Source: Poecilobothrus nobilitatus (lineage: Eukaryota > Arthropoda > Insecta > Diptera > Dolichopodidae). Taken from it: 64,000 nucleotides of DNA. Numbering within the stretch: the first letter of the stretch is position 1; each line of letters begins with the position of its first letter. Of this stretch, positions 53,942-62,839 are shown piece by piece. Both the position numbers and the translations under genes were made by a program. The stretch lies in NCBI GenBank assembly GCA_947095535.1, contig OX352774.1, forward strand, positions 72,664,416-72,728,415, in the 5' to 3' direction. The notes beneath the pieces are model-generated. The model had not been told where the DNA came from. It did not search any database and saw only the letters and a program-made list of their open reading frames with translations.

Positions 53942-55270
53942 CTAGCATTCCAAGTTATTATCTTCGTCATCGCGGCAAGTACTACGTAAGCAAATACTAC
54001 ATTGTGGACATTGATAATTTAAGTCAGACTTCTTAATGAATTGCCCACAAATAAGACATATATCAGTATTATCTGCCATTCTTTCTAGCAAACTTGAACC
54101 GTCCTCATCATCACATATGTTGGAAATATCTTGCTCTGAGGAAGATTATGTAAAAATTTTTCGTTTATACATTTTCGCTTTGGTTTGATTTTTAGATTGG
54201 ACATAGATAGATTTTAAACATAATTAGATAGATGCTAATTCACCTTCAACTCTTTCGTTTGGTGTTTAATGCTTTTTATTTTTTGCTTATTCAACTTCAA
54301 TTCTTTTTGAAAAATTTTATTTTCTAATTCTATTTTTAACGGAGTAGATGATAAAATTTTTGAATGTTTTTTAGCGCGGCATTTTCTTTTTACTTTATCT
54401 GAATTTTTTTTTGGTATAGGTGTTAATTTACTGAATGGTATTCAAAAGGTGTTGGCGTTGGAGATGCAGGTAATTCCGAGGTACTTGTACTTCCGTATCA
54501 AGGAAGATGTTTCGGAGTTACATGGTTGTGTTGTGCTAGACATAGGTGTTAACTTACTAGACGGAATTTCAAAAGTAGTTAGTGTTGGAGATGTCGGTAA
54601 TTCCGATGTACTTGCAGGTTGTACGTCTTCAGCATAACAATAAGTTGAAAATATATCTGGATTAATTGGTACAATACCCGTAGCTTTAAATCCTTGAATT
54701 GCTTTGTCAACAGTGGCTATTTTATAATACGCTCGTGTAAAAAGTTGATTGATATGGTAAAATGTGATTTTTTCAAAAGCATTAGCTCTCATAAATAAAT
54801 AACATTCAATCCTATAAGCTGCTATTAGTGGTCCAAAGAATGAAACATCTAGTGGTTGAGTACGAGGCGAAGTATGTGGCGGCAGTGAAAACAATACCAA
54901 ACCATTTTTGTTAAAAATTAGAAGTACAGGGTCTTCTGTAAATGCTCCAGAATGTTTAATAAAATGTTTCAAGCATTCCAAAAAAAGTTGTTCGTTCATC
55001 CAACCAGATTTTGAACATTGATAAAGAGAACCACTAGGTCCATTTTTGTTAGCGCTGCCGCCATTCGAATTCTAGGATAAATAAACATTGGCGGGATAAT
55101 ATTGTCCAGTAGCGCTGAAGCAACAACAGATAGTTATATTTTTACCGCGTTCACCACTAGTAGCACCTCCAACTTGTTTTTGACCCTTCTGGGCAAAAAT
55201 TTTTCCTGCTTTATGTACCGCTGTTATACCAGTCTCATCTACATTGTATAAGGCTAAGCATATTATCAAA
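53942..55270 (-). pseudogene. pogo-type transposase C, second Asp deleted, Cys-rich tail
   Basis: Reading leftward: 55269-55072 has [20 protein letters not shown] (Asp 1), [17 protein letters not shown] and [15 protein letters not shown] frameshift leads to 54999-54442: FIKHSGAFTEDPVLLIFN directly joined to KNGLVLFSLPPHTSPRTQPL, so the DNHxSH motif with Asp 2 is lost. Asp 3 is in QPLDVSFFGPLIAAY. A Ser/Thr/Pro-rich stretch with a duplicated block follows, then a Lys-rich coiled region in shifted frames. Finally CLICGQF, CPQCSICLRSTC at about 54060-53945 is a Cys-rich tail like the PHD-like ends of other insect pogo proteins. The HTH domain is missing. Confidence 0.72.
54418..54620 (-). repeat. 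Direct duplication in the pogo C gene
   Basis: GTGTTAAYTTACT...GTTGGAGATG...GGTAATTCCG...GTACTTG occurs at about 54420-54490 and 54546-54612. It encodes a repeated Ser/Thr/Pro-rich segment (SELPTSPTLTTFEIP). It is notable that the core GGTAATTCCG equals the terminal motif of the element. Confidence 0.6.
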
Positions 55271-55851
55271 AAATATTTTTAACTCATTTTTGTTGAAAAC
55301 TGTAATTCGGTTTAAAACTTTAAACTAGTGGTTCCGGACATAAACGCATAGTGGTTCAGGATTCCGTTTCATAAACGCATAGAACCAATCTTTGCCCGAG
55401 TTATGTACCCTTTACCCAACATATAAATTACATATAATATAAATTCTCATACTAATATAATAATCATTAGGCAGCATTTTGCAATTAAATATGAGTTAAC
55501 TGTACTTTATTCAATATGATTTAACTGTACTATAATCACATTATTTTTCATGTATTCTTTTCCATATAAATAAATTCATAAATTACTGTAGTTCATATTA
55601 TTGCAACAAAAAATGTAAAATAGCTAAATCAGCATTATCCACGTTTTATTTGAAGCTTTTAAATAAATAACAAAATAATTGTACATTTGGTAATAAAGAC
55701 CTGAAAGGCAAAGACGTATAAAATGTAATAAACTAAAAGTTAATTAAATGTAATAAAATTAAAATTTAAATTAAATGTAATAAAGTAAAAAATTATAATA
55801 TGTGTATTTAATTTTAAAAAATCATAATAAGAAGGTGGCGGAGAAGATAAT
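55271..55851. other. Non-coding interval, possible LTR of the Gypsy fragment
   Basis: CATAAACGCATAG occurs twice at 55339 and 55371. AGTTAACTGTACTTTATTC near 55494 could start an LTR ending at 55851 before the primer site, since LTRs of this group often start with AGT. No second copy exists in the window to prove it. Confidence 0.35.
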
Positions 55852-55870
55852 TGGCGCAGTCTGTAGGATA
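55852..55870 (+). promoter_or_regulatory. Primer-binding site of a Gypsy-type element
   Basis: TGGCGCAGTCTGTAGGATA, tRNA-Ser type. It marks the 5' leader of a Gypsy-group element whose genes are missing here. Confidence 0.7.
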
Positions 55871-56160
55871 GACATCGGATTTATCCTTAATATTAAATAA
55901 AACAATAAAAAAAAAAAGTGGAATTTTAAATAAAATAAAAATTAAATAAAAAAAATAAAAAATTAATAAAAGAAGTGTTAAATTTACTACGGTTTATCGT
56001 AAAAAATAACATATCTCAAGGGAATATTGAGATAAAACTTTTATTGAACTATAACAAAAACTGTTAAATTCACGACGGTTTATCGTAGAAACTTAACAAA
56101 TCTCAAGGGAATATTGAGGAAAAATTTGTTGTATAAAAATTTATAATATTTTAAATTTTA
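55871..56160 (+). repeat. Gypsy leader with an 85-bp tandem duplication
   Basis: TGTTAAATTYACKACGGTTT, ATCGTA and ATCTCAAGGGAATATTGAG occur at 55975-56035 and again at 56063-56120. The Harbinger transposase gene begins right after, so the leader was probably cut by its insertion. Confidence 0.7.
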
Positions 56161-56169
56161 TAAATAATA

Positions 56170-57463
56170 ATGGATAATAAAGCTTTAATTGGAATAATTA
56201 GCCAAGTAATCGTAGAAGCCTCCTCGACTTTTGAAGAAAACCTTTGTTACCAAAATATTAGAAATATACAAAAAAAAAAAAGGAACAAATAAATTTTATT
56301 TCAAAAAAAAAAAAATTATACAGAAATCAAAAGGATTTTTAAAAACTATTAAGGAGTTTAGTGATGAGGTTTTTAAAAGCCATTTCCGAATGGGAAAACG
56401 TACATTTATGGTAAATAAAATAAATAAATGTATCTCTATTTATAACGTTAAAAGTATATACTTGAAGTTATTGTTACAAAAGTTGCGACCTGTGTGGAAA
56501 CAGGCCAAAAAAGGACGTTGCAAGATAAATTTAGATTTAGCTTTATACATGATACAGAGAAATTTCAAACTTGTTCAACGTAGGAAACGGTGCAGTATTT
56601 AGAAACATCATAAGCGTCACAAAAATTTTATGCAGTATGAAAAAAGATTATATAAGATGGCCTTTTACTATGGAAAAACAACAAGAATGTGCTATGGGTT
56701 TCCAAAATTTAAGAAAAAATCCATTTCCTATCGTTATAGGTTGTGTGGACGGATGTCACATACCTATTATTGCTCCAGCTAAAGATGCAATTAGCTATTA
56801 TAACAGAAAAAAATTCCACTCAATTATGTTACAGGTGATGAAAGTGCATATATAAACATTAATTCTGTTTTCATATTTGAATTAAAATGATATTAAATAT
56901 TTAAATGATTTTAGGGTGTTTGCGACAGCTCATTTAAATTTATAGATGTCTTCTTCGGCTACTCAGGAAGTTGTCATGACGCACTTGTGTGGGAAAACAG
57001 TTTACTTGGAAAGGAGTTAAAAACAGGGAAAAGAAAATTATTGGAAAATAACTTTTTATTAGGTGATTCAGTATATCCTTTGTCAAAATACTTAATCGTA
57101 CCATATCGTGACAATGGACATTTAACAGAGAATCAATCAAGATTTAATTATATCCATAGTTCCACTCGATGCTCTATAGAACAAGCGTTTGGTCGACTGA
57201 AAGAGATGTTCAGAATTTTGAAATATGTAGATACGAAAGACATTAGCTATGTTAAATATATAGTAATGTCTTGTGTTGTATTGCATAATTTTATCATAGA
57301 TCACAAAAATAATGGATTACCATCAACCGATAATGAAATGGATAATCAAAATCCCAATACTAGTTTAAGTTTTAATGATGAAAGTGACGATCACAACAAT
57401 TTTATAAATAATGAAGAAGCGAAAGCGATCAGGGATAGATTAGCTTTGTTATTTAGCTCATAA
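56170..57463 (+). pseudogene. Harbinger (HARBI1-like) transposase, catalytic part intact
   Basis: ATG at 56170 starts MDNKALIGIISQVIVEASS. Frameshifts in A runs follow, then EVFKSHFRMGKRTF and another shift. 56571-56834 reads VGNGAVFRNIISVTKILC, FPIVIGCVDGCHIPI (Asp 1) and AISYYNRKKFHSIMLQ and ends at a GTGATG donor. After TTTTAG at 56914 the last exon reads GVCDSSFKFIDVFFGYSGSC, HDALVW (Asp 2), LLGDSVYPLSKYLIVPYRD (Asp 3), RCSIEQAFGRLKEMF and VVLHNFII to TAA 57461. The whole DDE domain is open; damage is confined to the N-terminal third. The convergent Myb/SANT-like gene at 58014-57740 is the likely partner. Confidence 0.85.
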
Positions 57464-57739
57464 TTTTTATTTTCAATTTTTCTTTTAATTTAAAAATAAA
57501 CACATAAAATTTGGATGTATTAAGAAACAATCAGAAATAGTTTTTTAAAACAAAATAAAATGGCACATTCAAGGTTATGGCAAAACCAAATATGTTTAAA
57601 ACAAAAAAAAATTTACTTTAAATCCACAGCCTATTAAAAACTAGATTTTAAAAACTTAAAAATTGAATAAGATTAAAAATTATATGTATATACATGACGT
57701 TCTTCATCCTTTTTTGCCTGTTCTTTTTGGAATTCTAGG
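57464..57739. other. Spacer between convergent genes
   Basis: 3' flanks of the transposase and Myb-like genes, A-rich. The out-of-frame tail of the Myb-like gene covers 57690-57739. Confidence 0.5.
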
Positions 57740-58014
57740 CTGTCAATTTTTAATTTTTTGCAAGACTTTTCCCCAAAGAGTTGATTTTTGAAATTTTCCT
57801 CCAGTAAAATCGCCTTTTAAGGCTAGTCTTTCTTCAATCAAAAGCTTTAATAAACTTTTCGTCCATTTTTCTCTGAAATAAATATTTAAAATATATTAAA
57901 AATAAAATTTAAAACCAAAAAATATTTATTTTCAACTTACATATTGACGTTTCCTTCATTCAAACTTTCAACGCATACTAAAAATTTACACCCACATTCT
58001 TTTAGTCGCTTCAT
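57740..58014 (-). CDS. Myb/SANT-like protein, probable Harbinger partner
   Basis: ATG at 58014 opens exon 1 (58014-57941: MKRLKECGCKFLVCVESLNE, GNVN) with a GTAAGT donor. The intron 57940-57873 ends in TTTCAG. Exon 2 continues in phase with EKWTKSLLKLLIEERLALKG, DFTGGKFQKSTLWGKVLQKI, the first two helices of the Myb/SANT-like fold, and stops at TGA near 57740. Beyond a frameshift, IDSLEFQKEQAKKDEERH reads as the usual coiled tail, so the protein is truncated by one indel. Two GC-richer patches with CGCTT words flank its start. It faces the transposase tail to tail, about 280 bp away. Confidence 0.6.
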
Positions 58015-58235
58015 ACGAAAAAATCCGCTTAAGCGATCAATTTCTATTCTTCTAGACGCATAAGCGGTACATTGTACTTAACGCGATAATAAATGTCAAA
58101 TGCGTCGCTTGTAGTATTCTTTAAGACTTTTGCAACGAAACGATAGCCATTTTATATCACCTTTGTTTGTGTAACCGATAAGTATCGCTTCTAGAATAAA
58201 ATTTTTTTGTTTCTTTGTTTTAATTTAAAAATAAA
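58015..58235. promoter_or_regulatory. Divergent promoter region / junction of two Harbinger elements
   Basis: Between the divergent Myb-like (minus) and zeste-like (plus) starts. It is GC-richer than its surroundings, with CGCTTAAGCG at 58027, GACGCATAAGCGG, ACGCGATAAT, TGCGTCGCTTG and AAGTATCGCTTC. The repeated GCG-TT/AAGCG core could be binding sites or the ends of two abutting elements; no exact inverted pair was fixed. Confidence 0.4.
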
Positions 58236-59218
58236 ATGGAACTTGCAGAAAAGTAAATAATATTTAAAATAATTTAAAATTTTTGTGTTTTTGTTATGTT
58301 ATTCATTTATTTTATGTTATTATTTAGAAAAAAACTTACCAATGTACGGCAATTTGAAAAATTAGTGCAGTTAATGGAGGAAAATCCTGATATTGCCATT
58401 TGATATTGTTCTTTTTCAAGTACCAAAATTGAATATAATCGTGTGTGGAAGGATTTTTCAAAAATACTTAACACACATGGTCCACCATTTAAGGAAGGAG
58501 AAGGGTGGTTAAAAGTAAGTTTGTTACAAAATTAATATTCATTTATATATATGTATATCTTTTTCAGGTTTGGAATGATTTTAAAACGAAGATAAAAAAA
58601 AAAACTTATTTTAAATAAAAAAGAAGTTAAAACAACGGGTGGTGGACCTAATGCTTTTCACCATTTTTCAAATTTAGAAGAAGCTGTGATAAGACTGCTG
58701 GATTTAAGAAAGCTTGTTACACCTAGAGGTGAAATTTTTGGCGTAACGAATACAAGTAAAGTTATTTTTTTTTAAATTAAAACAATTATTAATAATTTTA
58801 TTATTTTGTTTTAATATTTTAGCTTCTCAACTTCAACCCACAGCCATGGTATCAAGTGTCGAACATAGACCAGAAGAGGAAGAAGTTGCTGAACACCCAG
58901 CAGTAGAATTAGTAAATATTATAACTCCTAGACCATACGTATCACAAAAAAAGGAAAAAATGGAGTTACTACGAACTCAAACAAAATATCTGAAAAGCAT
59001 TGATGTAAATATTAGAAAAATTTATGAATTAAAAAAAAAAAAAATTTAAAGTCTACGAAAAAAACTTTGAAATTAACAGAAAACTACTGATTGAAAAAAA
59101 TCAAATGAAAAAGGAACTTCTTACAATAACCAAACAAGAAGTTACCTTAAGATTAGAAGAGTTAAAGAAGAAACAACAAGATTTTGACTATTCTGATAAC
59201 TTTAACTTAACGCCATAA
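58236..59218 (+). pseudogene. Zeste-like Myb/SANT protein, probable Harbinger partner
   Basis: Exon 1 58236-58252 (MELAEK), exon 2 58328-58514, exon 3 from 58568, exon 4 from about 58823, all with usual borders and matching phase at the first junction. Exon 2 reads RQFEKLVQLMEENPDIAI, a TGA, then NRVWKDFSKILNTHGPPF and KEGEGWLK; exon 3 VWNDFKTKIKKK and, after a frameshift, TTGGGPNAFHHFSNLEEAVI. This order (ENPDIA, LN..GP, W..VW.D.K, TGGGP) is that of regulatory-protein-zeste/Myb_DNA-bind_5 domains. The last exon has a Glu-rich linker and a Lys-rich coiled coil with a frameshift in an A run near 59037, ending at TAA 59216. Three small lesions. Confidence 0.72.
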
Positions 59219-59493
59219 CTTGTGATTAATAAATTTAAACGCCTTAACTTGTGATTAAAAAATTAATAATTTGAAATAAGAATTAGTTTTTAGTCAATCA
59301 AATGAAGTATTTTTGTTTTTTTATTAGATTTTTAGTTTTTATATAAGAATTATCTATTGACTGAATGAAGTACCTATTTATGTGTTCAAATTTAAAAATT
59401 AAAACCAAAAAATTAGTTTGTGCTAATAATAAAATTTTTTTATTTTTATAAAAAATGTAGTATGTACTTATTTTTAACAAAATATTTTTTAAT
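59219..59493. other. Spacer between convergent zeste-like and Harbinger genes
   Basis: AT-rich. ACTTAACGCC(AT)AACTTGTGATTAA is duplicated at about 59205-59255. No gene is seen. Confidence 0.5.
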
Positions 59494-59808
59494 TTAAACC
59501 ATAGCATTCATTAATTCATCTCGAATTCTTGTACCTAATGAATTTCCTGAACTTTCATTTATTTCTGGTATGCTAAGACTTTCTTCTTCATCTTCCAAAT
59601 CTTGTAAATCTTCTTCATAATCACGCACATTTAATTTTATGCACAGATTATTTAGCGCACAACAAACATTTACAATTTGTTTGCTTTTTTCTGGACTATA
59701 ATGGAGTTGACGTTCACCAAGAATACATCTGAATCTATTTTTTAAAACCCCGATAGTTCTCTCAATTATATTACGGGTTTTTGAATGAATTTTGTTAAAT
59801 GTTTCTTT
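59494..59808 (-). pseudogene. Harbinger (HARBI1-like) transposase C-terminus, cut by a LINE
   Basis: One open frame on the minus strand from about 59808: FNKIHSKTRNIIERTIGVLK, NRFRCILGERQLHYSPEKS and VNVCCALNNLCIKLNV, then an acidic tail ending at TAA 59494. The TRNIIERTIGVLK segment is the end of the DDE domain with its last acidic residue. The N-terminal and central parts are gone; LINE sequence begins at about 59809. It is convergent with the zeste-like gene, and together they fit one Harbinger element. Confidence 0.8.
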
Positions 59809-60990
59809 ACGGCATTAGATGAAATATGTTCATCGAATAAAAGATTAATAATAATAGGTGACTTCAATATTAATTTACTCAACTCAAATAATTACGACAC
59901 AAAATACTACATCAATACTATAAATACTAATGGTCTCTTGATTTATAACAAAATTTCAACTTCATTTGCAACAAGAATCGGTAGATCTTCCAAAACAATA
60001 ATCGATCACTTTATAACAGACTTAATTAAATACAAATATTTTTTTCGTATAGCTAATACGTGTTTATCTGATCATAATAGTATATTTCTAAGTGTAGATC
60101 TTAAGCCCATAATCGAAAAAACAAATCAGTTCAAGATAATTCTATAGACTATGAAAGTATAAACGATGATAATACTTGGTCTAGAATTAATTCATCATCA
60201 CTTTGACGAAGTTGTACATGTATTAAACAGACTTGTGCTGAAAAACACAAAAACGTAGATTCCATGTAAAAAAATAAAAAAAAAATGAATGGATAATAAA
60301 TGAAATCTTAAGTGCTATAAAAATAATTGATTCATTCTATAAATATAAAAGAAAATATAATAACGATCCGCATGAAACTAAGTTATACAATTTTTACAAA
60401 AAAAAAGTAGAATATTTAATAGTCGAAGCCAAAAAAAAGTATTGTACTGACCAAATAGCTCGAGACCCAAATAATTGTAAAAACTGTGGAACTTGTACAA
60501 AAAAATGATGTACAATAAAGATCCCAAAGCCTCCTCCTGTCAATTAAAAGTTTTAAATATTGGCAGCAAAAATTTAAAAATGAAACCGACATTGCTGAAG
60601 AAATGAATAATTTCTTCATCAATGTAACAAAAAAAAATTAATGTCTGCAAACAACCTATAGATACAGAATATATCAAAAACTTCGCACAAACACCGAATG
60701 TAAACTTCTATCTAATTCCTATAAGTTGACTCCATTATTGATAATTTAAAAACAGTAGCAGCGACAGGTCACGATAACATTTCCTCCAAATTTGTTAAAA
60801 AATATAAAGAAAGGTTATCTCCAATCTTAGTTCACTTTATAAACATTTCTTTTTCTGCTTTTATCTTTCCAAATTTATTAAAATCAGCAATTGTTACGCC
60901 CATTTACAAGAACGGTGACTCAACTGACTTAAATAATTACCGTCCAATTTCCGTGCTAAGCTGTTTCTCGAAGATATTAACAAGCACCAA
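59809..60990 (+). pseudogene. LINE fragment: endonuclease part and RT start
   Basis: Open to 60145: KRLIIIGDFNINLLNSNNY, ATRIGRSSKTIIDHFITDL and NTCLSDHNSIFLSVD, the second half of an APE-type endonuclease with GDFN, IDH and SDH motifs. The linker up to about 60720 is broken by many frameshifts (NETDIAEEMNNFFINVTKKN). RT fingers follow (GHDNISSKFVKKYKE, LLKSAIVTPIYKNGDST, NNYRPISVLSCFSKI), and the fragment ends near 60990 without the catalytic palm. Similar in type to the minus-strand LINE at 18.9-21.4 kb. Confidence 0.75.
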
Positions 60991-61484
60991 ATAATATTTC
61001 TAAATGAGGAGGTGAAGAACAAAAGGTGTCAAGTTCACTATTCAATTTTATTTTTTTTTCGCTGCTCTAGATTAAGCAAGTTAAATTACGTCTTTTTTAA
61101 TTCAAAAGTATTTTAAAATCATCATAGATCACATAGAAATTCTTTGTCTAAGTAGTAATATTTTATAAAATTCAGCACAATTCAGTTGGCTTAAGCCTTT
61201 TAGATTTATGCTTTTAATCAAAAAGACACAAGTCCCATATAAATCTTAAATATTTTATATAATTCCGATCGAAACGAGTACAGGTCATACAAAACCTGCA
61301 AGAATATTTTTGTGTTTATTTATTTGTATTGTAGGAACATTTTTTTTTGTAGGAACATGCAAAATCTATCTTTTTGCATGTTCTGTAATACAAAATGCAT
61401 GTAAGTAAACTTGAAATTAATTTTTTAGTAATAATATAAAGTATTCAACTGTTATTTTCTTAGTTTATATTTAAAATATAATAA
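60991..61484. other. Non-coding interval with a hairpin
   Basis: GAACATGCAAA at 61353 and TTTGCATGTTC at 61373 form an 11-bp perfect stem. TGTAGGAACAT is duplicated at 61330 and 61349. No gene is seen. Confidence 0.55.
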
Positions 61485-62043
61485 ATGGAAGAAACAAAAG
61501 CTGTAGCAAATATAAATATTGGCACACGTAAGCAAAATAAGTTTGGTAGACGGAGAAAGAAAAAGTATGTGTATAATCATTTATCATACGCGTAATAATA
61601 GATTCTTAATCTTTGCGGAAATTGTGTTTTATATTATTTCAGACAATATACCGATAACGATTTTGATTGTTTGTCATTTGAGCAACCGTGTACGCAGAAT
61701 ATAAAGAACTTAGGGTGTTTAAAGCTAAGACCAAACGACATTGCTAGAAATCGAAAATAATTTTTCGATAATAAAGGATATGTGAAAAAAATATATATTG
61801 TAGCCGGTTTATTGCACCATACTATACACATACTTCGAAGACTTTGAAATAAAGCAACGACAAACACATAGAGGTTCAGTGTTTCGTACTATCTGCTTTC
61901 TGGGAAAACGGTACCTGTTTGCAAAATATTTTTTATGAAAGCTTTGTCGCTAGGTCGGAAGCGTCTTCTAACTGTAACTGAAACGCTTTTTGCTGGTAAA
62001 ACACCAAAGGAAAGAAGGGGAGTCATATATCCTCTTCCAATAT
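61485..62043 (+). pseudogene. Fragments of an uncharacterised insect gene family
   Basis: Exon 61485-61564 (METT-like start MEETKAVANINIGTRKQNKF, GRRRKKK) joins in phase, over an intron with GTATGT/TTTCAG borders, to 61643 onward: QYTDNDFDCLSFEQPCTQNI, LGCLKLRPNDIARNRK and TAA. After frameshifts, HRGSVFR, VPVCKIFFMKALSLGRKRLL and GKTPKERRGV follow to TGA near 62043. The VCKxFFxxxLxxGxxxL and KERRG motifs recall a large family of uncharacterised insect proteins with Cys-rich first half; the function is unknown to me. Broken. Confidence 0.45.
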
Positions 62044-62446
62044 GACTAAAATAATTAACCATTCCTTGATATATCTAAAAATAAATATCACAAAAGTTAT
62101 ATGTAAGAAGAAATCGGTAACAAATAAAAAATGTCTCAGCAACGTAACAAATTTGCCAACGTTGCGAGAAACATTTAATAATGATTTTCGCAGGGAAAAT
62201 CATTCCCACAATATTATTCTATATTAATTTAAATATATCATATTTCAGAAATATTTCGCAAGTATTGTAAAGTAATTAATCAGCAAATCGATTCAATATA
62301 AATTACCTTAATTTTAGTTAATTAGAGTAGTATATTTTGTAATACCAACCATTTTTAATAAATATAAATATTAATCTAAAGATTAATGTGCGTTTTATTT
62401 ATGTTGATAATTTTTTTTTATTGTCAACTAAAATTAAATATAAAAG
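62044..62446 (+). repeat. Probable 5' LTR region of the terminal errantivirus-like element
   Basis: It ends in CAACTAAAATTAAATATAAAAG directly before the primer site (described in parts: CAACTAAAATTAAAT, ATAAAAG). AGTTAATTAGAGTAG near 62316 or a point further left may be the LTR start. The 3' LTR is outside the window, so the border is open. Confidence 0.4.
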
Positions 62447-62464
62447 TGGCGCAGTCGGTAGGAT
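62447..62464 (+). promoter_or_regulatory. Primer-binding site, tRNA-Ser type
   Basis: TGGCGCAGTCGGTAGGAT, the canonical site of the 17.6/297 group; it sets the left limit of the coding element. Confidence 0.8.
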
Positions 62465-62839
62465 ACCAATCTGAAGATTGTGTTTCCAGTGATTCGAACT
62501 AAAAATAAAAAATTATTATAATATATAAATAAATCAAATTAAAACTTAAATTAATTAAATCAAAACTCAGTATGCTAATTGTTCAAGTAATAGCATACAG
62601 AAAAATATATCAAATAAATCCGTGGTAGTAAAATCAAAATTTAAAAGTATCAATAAAACATTGAAATTCTTCTTTACAACATATAAAAAGAATAAAAAAT
62701 TCTTGTCTAAAATAGTGAAAAATAAAAATGAAAATAAAAAATTTTATCTACGTAAATTTTAATAAAAACTATTTGCCGTTTAAATTTTAAATTTTAATTA
62801 TTGTGAAAAAAAAAATCGTGCTAAAATAAAAGAAATAAA
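62465..62839. other. Untranslated leader of the errantivirus-like element
   Basis: A-rich. TATGCTAATTG...AATAGCATA near 62571-62597 can form a small hairpin. No coding frame. Confidence 0.5.

Larger units (their letters stand above)
53331..55270 (-). mobile_element. pogo-type element C, one end present
   Basis: GGTAATTCTGTACAC at 53332, GGTAATACCGTACAA at about 53518, GCTAATTCCGTACAAGG at 53541 and GAAATTCCGTACGC at 53561 are repeated termini/subterminal sites. The first is probably the 3' end of the element. The opposite end was not found; the coding part stops near 55270. The site core resembles the pogo A end GGTAATTTCGTCA. Confidence 0.6.

Noticed and set aside
54449..54637. Plus-strand frame over the pogo C gene
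   Set aside because: Antisense shadow of the Ser/Thr/Pro repeat of the minus-strand transposase.
61519..61704. 61-codon open frame
   Set aside because: It runs through an intron with good splice borders; the exon reading in another frame is more convincing.
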